A stretch of DNA of 23,953 nt. Source: a virus. The notes beneath the pieces are model-generated. The model searched no databases. It had not been told where the DNA came from and was given only the letters and a program-made list of their open reading frames with translations. The position numbers and the translations under genes are program-made. Positions 1 through 6,952 of this stretch are shown piece after piece. Each line of letters opens with the position of its first letter. Within the stretch, counting starts at the first letter, position 1. The stretch is from positions 1 through 23,953 of IMG/VR virus record IMGVR_UViG_3300024329_000060. One strand, given 5' to 3'.

Positions 1-351
1 AATAAGAATTTCGTCTACAAACGTAATACCTGGAATGTGTTTTGCAAATGCTGTACTGTTAACGTCACGTTTGTCTTTATAATACAAATCGTGGTTGCCA
101 TCAAAGAAGTAAAACTTCTCAAATGCAGCACCTAGCTTTTCCATGCTTCTAATTGTAGCATCCATAGTTGTAAGATTAAGTGAATTACGATTATGATGCC
201 AGTCTCCGCAGAAGATGCCAGTCTCGCAACCGGCAGCTTGTGCTTGTTCTATGTACCAATCAATAAATTCTTCGCAATCTTCGTTATGTACGCGACTATT
301 GCCTTTTAAACCAAAATGTATATCCGTAAAAACGGCAGCTTTTTTAAACAA
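1..351 (-). CDS. 47: Recombination endonuclease subunit gp47 (Mre11/SbcD-like), partial at the window edge
   Basis: This is the N-terminal 117 codons of a calcineurin-type metallophosphoesterase; the gene continues off the left edge. Three metal-binding motifs of the family are in order: D10-x-H12 (TDIHFG), G49-D50 (CGDWH) and G85-N86-H87-D88, followed by a YYKDKRD stretch typical of T4-like gp47. In T4, gp47 with the ATPase gp46 forms the Mre11/Rad50-type complex that resects DNA ends for recombination-dependent replication and takes part in degrading host DNA. The frame starts at a TTG codon (349-351, minus strand). That start is chosen because a GGAGAT Shine-Dalgarno lies just upstream, the only nearby upstream ATG (within that leader) is out of frame and soon meets a stop, and the protein then begins with the usual FKKAAVFTDIH. 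A near-consensus promoter sits immediately upstream. Gene 55 is its upstream neighbour on the same strand. Family assignment is firm; the TTG start is an inference. Confidence 0.9.
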   Translation of the reverse strand, partial: MFKKAAVFTDIHFGLKGNSRVHNEDCEEFIDWYIEQAQAAGCETGIFCGDWHHNRNSLNLTTMDATIRSMEKLGAAFEKFYFFDGNHDLYYKDKRDVNSTAFAKHIPGITFVDEILI

Positions 352-378
352 GTGATATCTCCATGTATACTGTGTTTA

Positions 379-407
379 AGTATATAGGCTTTTTAGACAC
401 TTGTCAA
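379..407 (-). promoter_or_regulatory. Sigma-70-type promoter for gene 47
   Basis: Read on the minus strand, the -35 box is TTGACA (402-407, exact consensus), followed by a 17-base spacer and a -10 box TATACT (379-384, five of six). Transcription would start near 372, giving a leader of about 20 bases that contains the GGAGAT ribosome-binding site before the TTG start. It lies almost entirely in the 59-base gap between genes 55 and 47. The match is direct from sequence; activity and timing (early, using host polymerase) are inferred. Confidence 0.8.
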
Positions 408-410
408 CCA

Positions 411-1250
411 TTATTTTGTAAATGGTGACTGTCCAGCGTCTTCGTTGCGCTTAACTGATGCTTCCCATTCGCCTTGGTGCTGTCTAGTATAAGAAGGATT
501 TAGTCCGTTTTGTTCAAGTATGTCATCGCGTATGTTCTGATTTCGTTTTTCAATATTGATAACACGCACAAAACTGTTAGTAACAGCAGCAGTATAATAA
601 GCAAACGGATTATTTGATTTAGATTCATCAAACTGCAAGCCAATTTGCGAAAGTTGAAGAATTGCTTGCCCCTTCATTTCGTCGTTATAAGTGTAGCCAC
701 GAACATTACCGCGAGTAGCATAACGGTCTACTAATTTTAACCACATCATAGCAAGATTATCGGTTGCTTTACCGTGTTTATGATTAAAGAAACCGTTTTC
801 CATACCTCCTTGCCAGTGACTTTTACCTACACATACTAATTCGCCGTCTTCGTTAAACTTATAATGATGAAAAGGAGGAAAGTTTAGCTTTACTCTAGTA
901 TCAGCAACAGTTTTAGGATTCTTTTTACGTCCTGGCTCTTCTGGAATATGATCAAATGTCATTACACGGAAGATTAATTCTTCTTTTGTGATAGACTTGT
1001 AATCAACTTCGCAATCGGCTTGTTTACACTTTTCTCCTGCCGAGCGTCTACGTTCATATTCTTCAGTACTTAGGCGTTTTGCTTTGTTTCGTTTAGCTTC
1101 TGCAATTGTTCGAATGTGTATCTTATCTACACTTTCTAAAATTATGTCATAGTTTCCATACTCTTTGTCAACATAACTATTAAAAGTATTTTTTGATTTA
1201 TGTATTTCTTTAAGTATGTCTTTGTTGTTAAGATAGTTCTTTTTCCTCAT
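411..1250 (-). CDS. 55: gp55-like sigma factor for late transcription
   Basis: The protein has 279 residues. It resembles T4 gp55, the small divergent sigma factor that directs host RNA polymerase to TATAAATA late promoters. The N-terminal YLNNKDILKEI parallels T4's YVNNKELLQAI. The sigma region-2-like core spans about residues 163-245 (LAMMWLKLVDRYATRG, GYTYNDEMKGQAILQLSQIG, FDESKSNNPFAYYTAAVTNSF, VINIEKRNQN), aligning with T4's [20 protein letters not shown] and KKERK. T4 gp55 is about 185 residues; here an extra basic and aromatic segment lies between about 45 and 160. The C-terminus (DAGQSPFTK) does not show T4's hydrophobic-acidic clamp-binding tail. The open frame extends upstream to 1586, but the start at 1248-1250 is chosen because it has a GGAG site (1256-1259) and a promoter just upstream, the protein begins like gp55, and a longer reading would overlap the divergent gene. 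Confidence 0.88.
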   Translation of the reverse strand: MRKKNYLNNKDILKEIHKSKNTFNSYVDKEYGNYDIILESVDKIHIRTIAEAKRNKAKRLSTEEYERRRSAGEKCKQADCEVDYKSITKEELIFRVMTFDHIPEEPGRKKNPKTVADTRVKLNFPPFHHYKFNEDGELVCVGKSHWQGGMENGFFNHKHGKATDNLAMMWLKLVDRYATRGNVRGYTYNDEMKGQAILQLSQIGLQFDESKSNNPFAYYTAAVTNSFVRVINIEKRNQNIRDDILEQNGLNPSYTRQHQGEWEASVKRNEDAGQSPFTK

Positions 1251-1280
1251 AATTACTCCATATGTAATAATAGTACATAC

Positions 1281-1309
1281 ATTATAATATACTCTGTTAA
1301 TAAAGTCAA
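1281..1309 (-). promoter_or_regulatory. Sigma-70-type promoter for gene 55
   Basis: On the minus strand the -35 box is TTGACT (1304-1309, five of six), the spacer is exactly 17 bases, and the -10 box is TATAAT (1281-1286, exact). The predicted start is near 1274, giving a leader of about 24 bases with GGAG before the ATG at 1250. The -35 box directly abuts the divergent late promoter at 1310-1316. The sequence match is strong; function is inferred. Confidence 0.8.
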
Positions 1310-1316
1310 CTAAATA
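1310..1316 (+). promoter_or_regulatory. Late promoter (CTAAATA) for the baseplate gene block
   Basis: CTAAATA followed by CTT lies 19 bases before the ATG of the gp48-like gene and shares the nine bases TAAATACTT with the late promoter before gp6. T4 late promoters consist of a TATAAATA box at -10 read by gp55, with no -35 element. A GGAGAT ribosome-binding site (1322-1327) follows. The box is recognised by pattern and position only. Confidence 0.7.
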
Positions 1317-1335
1317 CTTATGGAGATATAATATT

Positions 1336-2265
1336 ATGTCAATTTTAGATTCATTCACCGATATAGCCGGCGCGATTGTAAGCGGCAACACAAGACAAAC
1401 ATCTCGAAGTTTAGGTCGTGTAACTTCTAATCTAGATACAGCAGTAACTTCTTTTAAGAATTTGGCGACCGGCAACGGCAATCCTATTGACAACTTCGCA
1501 GACGGCTTAGGAGCAGTTGATACTTTAATAAATGGTCGAAGTGGAACATTAGGACAAGTTGCGTCTGCAATAAGAATGGCTAACAATGCACTCCAGGGAG
1601 TAGGTTACGGAGCGTCACCACAGGAGAAAAGCTTTACAAAAGCTATAATTAGAGATGACTATAATACAGTTGATGCTATTGACTGGCGAGTAAAAATACA
1701 AGGACCGAGCGATCTTATACAGGGAGAGGTATTGAAGCCAATTAGTAACACAGGTAATTCTATGATTTTCCCCTTTACGCCTACAGTTATTATCGGTTCT
1801 AGTGCAAACTATTCAGCAGTGCATCCTACTCATACAAATCATCCATTTTATGCATATGAAAACAGTCAAATTGATAACCTTACCCTTACGGGAGAATTTT
1901 TTAGTGAAAACGATGATGATGCAAAATACTGGGTAGCATGTTTACATTTTTTACGTACGATGACAAAGATGTATTATGGTAAAAGTGAAAATTTAGGAAA
2001 TCCGCCACCCGTTTGCAGACTTAATGGCTACGGAAAACATGTTTTTAACAATGTTCCTGTACTGATAACTAATTTTACAACAGATATGCCTGCAGATGTA
2101 GATTATATTGAGTGTGATATAGCAGGAGAAGTAACATATGTTCCTACACAAAGTATAATTACAGTAACCGTAGCGCCAAACTACGCAAGAACAGCGCATA
2201 GCCGATTTAGTCTAGAAGCATTTGCAAGGGGTGACTTTATAACTACTGATGAAGGATTTATCTAA
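1336..2265 (+). CDS. 48: Baseplate tail-tube cap/initiator protein, gp48-like
   Basis: The protein has 309 residues. The first 100 or so are low in complexity and rich in Gly, Asn, Ser and Thr. Residues from about 110 onward look like a tube-type beta domain, with the aromatic stretch ENDDDAKYWVACLHFLRTMT and then MYYG, which parallels T4 gp48's WDLTPRSTEDLMAIINIYQYF. In T4, gp48 and gp54 sit on the hub and start the tail tube. It is the first gene of the late plus-strand block, behind a CTAAATA promoter and a GGAGATA site (1322-1328). The stop overlaps the next start as TAATG. Position before gp53 and overall character favour gp48; gp54 or another tube-like initiator is the main alternative, and the assignment rests on short resemblances. 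Confidence 0.62.
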   Translation: MSILDSFTDIAGAIVSGNTRQTSRSLGRVTSNLDTAVTSFKNLATGNGNPIDNFADGLGAVDTLINGRSGTLGQVASAIRMANNALQGVGYGASPQEKSFTKAIIRDDYNTVDAIDWRVKIQGPSDLIQGEVLKPISNTGNSMIFPFTPTVIIGSSANYSAVHPTHTNHPFYAYENSQIDNLTLTGEFFSENDDDAKYWVACLHFLRTMTKMYYGKSENLGNPPPVCRLNGYGKHVFNNVPVLITNFTTDMPADVDYIECDIAGEVTYVPTQSIITVTVAPNYARTAHSRFSLEAFARGDFITTDEGFI

Positions 2266-2591
2266 TGGCAGAGTTAACTGATAGTAATATTAAAAAAATA
2301 CAAAATAAAAGTCCTTATGGAAAAACTACTATTAATAGTGCAGGTTACTTAGATATAATGAGGGCAAGACCTGTTCCGGTTGCCGGCGATGATATTTTTT
2401 ATGAAATAGTTCCTGCATATACTTATAGACCAGATTTACTAGCGCATGACTTGTATGCTAGCAAAGATTTATGGTGGATTTTTTCACAAAGAAATCCTGA
2501 TATTCTTAAAGACCCAGTCTTTGATTTTATAGCAGGTACAAAAATATACTTGCCACAACGTAAACATTTAAAAAGCATATTGGGAGCATAA
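2265..2591 (+). CDS. 53: Baseplate wedge protein gp53
   Basis: This 108-residue protein holds the motif that characterises short gp53 homologues: a YRPDLLAHDLYASKDLWWIF stretch (about residues 53-72), followed by a segment ending GTKIYLPQRK. T4 gp53 has the equivalent PEELANAIYGNPQLYWVLL near its N-terminus but is longer (196 residues), so this is the compact form. gp53 joins wedges to one another and to the hub during baseplate assembly. An AAGGA site (2252-2256) lies inside the upstream coding sequence, and the ATG overlaps the previous stop by one base. The next gene begins immediately after its TAA. Function is by family resemblance and synteny. Confidence 0.82.
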   Translation: MAELTDSNIKKIQNKSPYGKTTINSAGYLDIMRARPVPVAGDDIFYEIVPAYTYRPDLLAHDLYASKDLWWIFSQRNPDILKDPVFDFIAGTKIYLPQRKHLKSILGA

Positions 2592-5500
2592 ATGCCAGCA
2601 ATCTGGAAGAATACTAGCGGATTACTTGCTACACAAACAACAGTTTCAGATGCAGTAACCGCACTCACAGGACAAACTATAAATGCATCCTCTGGATTAA
2701 ATCAAGCAGGAAGCATTCCTGGTTTCAGTAATAACGAGCTTATTACAAAGACTGCTGATGAAATTTTTGACGCAACTAGAGCAGCTGAAGGATTTACAGA
2801 TTCTACCGGAGGCGCCCAAAATATTTTAGCTGGATTTCAATCCGGAGGTTTTAATTATCTACAAGAATCTGGTGCAATTAAACTAGATAACATATTATCT
2901 TCGGTAGCAGAAGATCCTTTAGGAAATTTAACACAAACGGTTACTGGAAATTTAGATTTAAGTGTTTTTGACGGTCTTGGAGATGAAGAATTGGCAGCTG
3001 TAAGTGGTGCTATTTCAAATACTTTAGGCAGTTTTAACGGACCTTCAGATTTTCTAGGCGATTTTACTTTTGATACTTTGAATGATGTTATAGGCGGGTT
3101 TGACGACATATCTAGTTTTACAAACCAAGTCATAAATGTAGTACCAAAGGGATTTGGTTCTATATTAAGTGCAATTGACGGCACTTTCGGAAAATTACGC
3201 GAACTTGCCCAAGACATACAAGATAGAAGTGGTATCGGATTAATATCTAATGCAACGGGCGGCGCAAGTCCTAATTTTATAGCCAATCCACTCAAAGAAT
3301 TCAACTCATCTAATTATATAATTACCTTAGGAATATTGTCTACTACAGAACTTAATAATCCACTAATTTTGCGAGATAATGATTTTCAAAAAATTATTCT
3401 ACGAAGCGGAGGCGGAAAATACGAAACAAGACATCGTATTCCTATTGAAAATGAAATAGGCGGAGACGCAGAATATTTCATAGATTCTTTGTCAACAAAA
3501 GGAATAATTCAACCTAATCAAAAAACAGGAGTTACTCTTGGTACTGATTTAAGATTTACTGTAATAGAACCTTACAGTATGGGTAATTTTATACAATCAT
3601 TAATTACTGCTGCAGAATCTCTTGGCTACAAAAGTTACAACAGTGCTCCGTTTGGTGTAAAAATAGAATTTGTAGGATGGAATGACACTGGAACACAAAG
3701 TATTACACCTGTACAAGCTCCAGCATATATACCTATACAAATCATAAGTGTGAATTTTTCTGTTAATGGGTCAGGGTCAGAATATGAAGTAAGAGCTGTT
3801 CCGTTTAGTGAAATAGCTTTAAGTGACGAAGCAGCAGAAATAAAATCAGATATTAATACTGTAGGAACTACTGTTGCAGATGTGTTATCAGGTGTTGATA
3901 GATCTGTTTCAGCAACTATGAATCAAAGAACAGCAACGCTTGAAGAATCAGGAGCTCAACCAAACGGCGACAGATTTATAATTGCATTTCCAAAAGATCC
4001 ATCTGCTATTATGAAAATTGTAGCAGGACAAATGACAGTACCTGACATTACAAAAACAGCAGCAGAACAGCTACAAATAGAAAGAGGATTATCCGAGTTG
4101 CCTGAAGGCGATCCTAGGAAAGAAGAATCATTGGCAAATGTAGTTGTACCGTCAAAAAATACTATAGGTAGTAATTTAGAAAATTATTCTAGAGATATAA
4201 CCTTTATGAATCAAATTGGACTTAGCTTGTTAGTAGAAGATGATAACCAAGGGGGAACCGCAGCAGCGGCAGATCCTAGTGCTGCCTTTAATGACGAAGG
4301 CGTTGCTGATACTACAACAGCAGAATTATCTGTTTCAGAAAAAGCAAGAGAAAAATCTTTTCCTGCAGGGGAAAGAATAGATACAATAATTGAAAAAGTA
4401 TTAGTCGATAGCATTTATGCAGCTGAAAATGCAGAAAAAAACAACGAGACAGGTATAAGACAACTTTATAGAATTAATACCCATGTATTTTTAGATAATG
4501 ACCCAGAAACAGAAAAACGATTTGGAAGAAACCCAAGGATATATGTTTATAGTGTAGTTCCTTTTTATGCTGACGATGCTGCCTTCCAAGCACCATCGGG
4601 TGTTGCACCAAACCGTGCAGGAATACGTGCCGCAGCAAAAAAAGAATTTAATTACATTTATACAGGTAAAAATGAAGAGGTTTTAAATTTTGACATACAG
4701 TTTAATAATGCATTTTTACAAGAGGCATACTCCAACTTTGGTATGAACCAAGGGTCGAGAGCTTCTGGAACTTCAGATAGAAAAACTGCACAAAGTACAG
4801 GTGACCAAAAAGGCGCGACAGTACCAGAAACTGATCAACAAGCTGAAACCGGCGGAGTTGGATCAGGAAGTGTTAGCGAGACAAATAAATTTCCAATTAC
4901 TGGAGATAGCAGAACAACTGATGTGCGTAAAAGAATAGCAGAAACATTCCACCAAAGGTTCTTGAATAGTAATGTTGATATGTTAACTGCTGATTTAGAA
5001 ATTATGGGTGATCCGTATTTTCTTCCTACTCAAACAGGAAACTATATAGGAGATAGAGGCGACGGCCCGTCAATTACACAAGAAGGATACATGACATATA
5101 TTGAAAATCAAGTATATGTAATAGTGAACTTTAGAACACCTGTGGATTATTCTGCTACAGGTGATAATATCCTTTTTTCACAACTTGTACCTGAGTTTAG
5201 TGGTATATATCAAGTAATAAGTGTTGAAAGTTCGTTTTCTGGAGGTAAATTTACACAAAGCATGTCTTTAGTACGAAGTAGAGGACAAGAAAATGAAGAA
5301 GGCACATCGCAAGGATTTATAGGCGTAGACGATAGTGTGACAGTTAACAAGGGGGTAGCTGATACTCCTATTGATGGCGAAGTAGGAGGCACTGGACCTG
5401 GACCTATCTCAGACGATCCGTGTGAATCTCCTATAAAGAAAATATTGACCGATGTAGGCGATGCAGCAGATAATGTTTTGTCTAGTATTTTTCCCGAAGT

Positions 5501-5654
5501 TAACACGGTTCTTACAAATGTACCTACGTTGAATATTGCAGGAGTTACATGGAAACCGCCCCAAAATGCATTTTCTACTTTTCCTGGATTGAGGAAAGAG
5601 CTTGATGATGCTGTTGATGATTTAACTAACGCTACACGTCAAGGACGATTTTAA
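2592..5654 (+). CDS. Large baseplate hub-like structural protein (1020 aa)
   Basis: I do not recognise an established gene name. The first 230 residues or so are Gly/Ser/Asn-rich and helical-linker-like. A beta-rich domain follows (about 235-420) containing VIEPYSMGNFIQSLITAAES and KIEFVGWND, which has the character of tube/hub domains. Near residues 871-898 is GIYQVISVESSFSGGKFTQS then MSLVRSRG, a pattern (G-x-Y-x-V, then F-x-G-G-x-F-T-Q) common to hub proteins of the gp27/late-control-D type. The C-terminal 100 residues are Gly/Pro/Asp-rich and then helical. The gene sits between gp53 and the muramidase/gp5 pair, where a gp27-equivalent would be expected, so a hub role is a reasonable inference. 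GGGAG (2582-2586) precedes the ATG, which abuts the gp53 stop. The stop overlaps the next start (TAATG). The open frame is certain; the hub call is moderate. Confidence 0.72.
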   Translation: MPAIWKNTSGLLATQTTVSDAVTALTGQTINASSGLNQAGSIPGFSNNELITKTADEIFDATRAAEGFTDSTGGAQNILAGFQSGGFNYLQESGAIKLDNILSSVAEDPLGNLTQTVTGNLDLSVFDGLGDEELAAVSGAISNTLGSFNGPSDFLGDFTFDTLNDVIGGFDDISSFTNQVINVVPKGFGSILSAIDGTFGKLRELAQDIQDRSGIGLISNATGGASPNFIANPLKEFNSSNYIITLGILSTTELNNPLILRDNDFQKIILRSGGGKYETRHRIPIENEIGGDAEYFIDSLSTKGIIQPNQKTGVTLGTDLRFTVIEPYSMGNFIQSLITAAESLGYKSYNSAPFGVKIEFVGWNDTGTQSITPVQAPAYIPIQIISVNFSVNGSGSEYEVRAVPFSEIALSDEAAEIKSDINTVGTTVADVLSGVDRSVSATMNQRTATLEESGAQPNGDRFIIAFPKDPSAIMKIVAGQMTVPDITKTAAEQLQIERGLSELPEGDPRKEESLANVVVPSKNTIGSNLENYSRDITFMNQIGLSLLVEDDNQGGTAAAADPSAAFNDEGVADTTTAELSVSEKAREKSFPAGERIDTIIEKVLVDSIYAAENAEKNNETGIRQLYRINTHVFLDNDPETEKRFGRNPRIYVYSVVPFYADDAAFQAPSGVAPNRAGIRAAAKKEFNYIYTGKNEEVLNFDIQFNNAFLQEAYSNFGMNQGSRASGTSDRKTAQSTGDQKGATVPETDQQAETGGVGSGSVSETNKFPITGDSRTTDVRKRIAETFHQRFLNSNVDMLTADLEIMGDPYFLPTQTGNYIGDRGDGPSITQEGYMTYIENQVYVIVNFRTPVDYSATGDNILFSQLVPEFSGIYQVISVESSFSGGKFTQSMSLVRSRGQENEEGTSQGFIGVDDSVTVNKGVADTPIDGEVGGTGPGPISDDPCESPIKKILTDVGDAADNVLSSIFPEVNTVLTNVPTLNIAGVTWKPPQNAFSTFPGLRKELDDAVDDLTNATRQGRF

Positions 5655-6952
5655 TGGCAGTAACAGTTTCAGACCAAGATAGATCATTACTTAGACTAAT
5701 CGCCGACGGTGAAGCAGTTAGATCAAATCCGTATTGTAGTGTATGGCCCGGTTCTGTAGAACGTTCACTCACTTCTATGACATTGTCTCAAGTTGAAGAT
5801 TATCAAAAGAATAGAATTGCCGCAGGAAGAAAATCTAGTGCTGTAGGAAAATATCAATTTATAAAATCTACTCTAAAAGAATGTGTTGGATACTTAGGAT
5901 GTGATCCTCTAAGAACAGTGTTTTCACCAGACGTGCAAGACGCACTTATTATTAAAAGATTAGAAAAGTTTAGAAGATATAACGAATGGAAAAGCGGAGC
6001 ATTAGATAGCGGAAAATTTATGATTTTTTTATCTGCTGAATTCGCAAGTATGCCTGTACCTTACGATATTGCAGCAGGAAGTGTATACAAAGGATTGCCA
6101 AAAAGAAATTTAAAAAAAGGACAAAGCTTTTATGCAGGTGATGGGCTTAATAAAGCAAATCATAATCCTGATAGTGTATATCAAGCACTTGAAGATATTC
6201 GTAACGGCGGCACCGGAGAAATAGTCACTATAGACGTTTCTACAACCGGCGCAAATAGAGCCATGCCTGCAAGTGGAATTGGTGAAAAAGCTCAAGTTGA
6301 AAAAGCATCTGCAGGATCGGCCACAGGTGCCTATCGAGGTACAAGGGCAGGTTCTGCACCTTTACCTGCAACAACACTTCCAAACCCAGAAAATCCTTAC
6401 ATTTATTATCAAATAGATCCATTAGATGATAGATATGACTTTCGTACTGGAGAAAAAGTTAAAGATATATTAATTCATGGCATTAGTGCAGCAGCATCTT
6501 CTCCTGTAGAAGTAGTAACTGGGGGCGAAACAAACAGCACAACAAATGCAGGGGTTATTGCACCAGTGCCACCAGCGCCAGATCCAGAATCAGCAAATCC
6601 AACAGGTCAAGAAGTATTACCAGACTTAGTACCAAAAGAAGTCCCAAGTCCGTTGCCATTAGACGATCTGCCTAACGTTGACAAAATTGCTCCTGGTCTT
6701 CCGTATCCAGACGATATAATAGATGATGCGCTAAACAGTATTAAAAAATTATTTCCTGAGGATCCTGGAGACTGTGTAAATACACCAGTTACCCGCACTA
6801 GTGGCTTTCAAGATGCTTTCGATGATGCCACAGGTGCTTACAGTGACGTTGTGGGTGGATTGAAAGATGCTGCTGAAACTGCCTTAACTGAAACTAAAAC
6901 TGCTATTACTAATACTGCAAAACAATGGATAAAGACTAATGGCCCGCAATGA
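5654..6952 (+). CDS. Baseplate-associated muramidase (lambda R-type lysozyme domain with Pro-rich tail)
   Basis: The protein has 432 residues. Residues about 8-185 resemble the phage lambda R lytic transglycosylase: LLRLIADGEAVRSNPY places a likely catalytic Glu at E20, and KSSAVGKYQFIKSTL (about 60-74) matches lambda's KSTGAGRYQLL. A segment on QDALIIKRLE follows, as in lambda's QDAVALQQIKE. The enzyme would cleave the N-acetylmuramic acid to N-acetylglucosamine bond. From about residue 230 the chain becomes Ala/Thr/Pro-rich (PVPPAPDPESANP, VPKEVPSPLPLDDLP), then ends in a helix of about 50 residues. There is no signal peptide or membrane segment, and the gene lies inside the baseplate block, so it is more likely a virion enzyme than a free endolysin. 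AAGGA (5641-5645) precedes the start. Its end overlaps gp5 by 14 bases, suggesting coupled synthesis with the spike. Confidence 0.8.
   Translation: MAVTVSDQDRSLLRLIADGEAVRSNPYCSVWPGSVERSLTSMTLSQVEDYQKNRIAAGRKSSAVGKYQFIKSTLKECVGYLGCDPLRTVFSPDVQDALIIKRLEKFRRYNEWKSGALDSGKFMIFLSAEFASMPVPYDIAAGSVYKGLPKRNLKKGQSFYAGDGLNKANHNPDSVYQALEDIRNGGTGEIVTIDVSTTGANRAMPASGIGEKAQVEKASAGSATGAYRGTRAGSAPLPATTLPNPENPYIYYQIDPLDDRYDFRTGEKVKDILIHGISAAASSPVEVVTGGETNSTTNAGVIAPVPPAPDPESANPTGQEVLPDLVPKEVPSPLPLDDLPNVDKIAPGLPYPDDIIDDALNSIKKLFPEDPGDCVNTPVTRTSGFQDAFDDATGAYSDVVGGLKDAAETALTETKTAITNTAKQWIKTNGPQ

Noticed and set aside
811-1026. Possible zinc-binding site in gp55 (C75, C80, C140 with H128, H129 and H145)
   Set aside because: The spacing (C-x4-C, then 59 residues to the next Cys) fits no recognised zinc ribbon or finger, and the residues may be incidental.
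1251-1586. N-terminal extension of gene 55 to a start at 1584-1586 on the minus strand
   Set aside because: It would run through the divergent promoters and the first 250 bases of the gp48-like gene. The extension has no gp55-like sequence, and a ribosome-binding site and promoter fit the start at 1250.
2855-3304. Antisense open frames, such as this 149-codon one and 8489-8920
   Set aside because: They lie wholly inside well-supported genes in the opposite frame, have no ribosome-binding sites or domain character, and reflect codon bias of the real genes.
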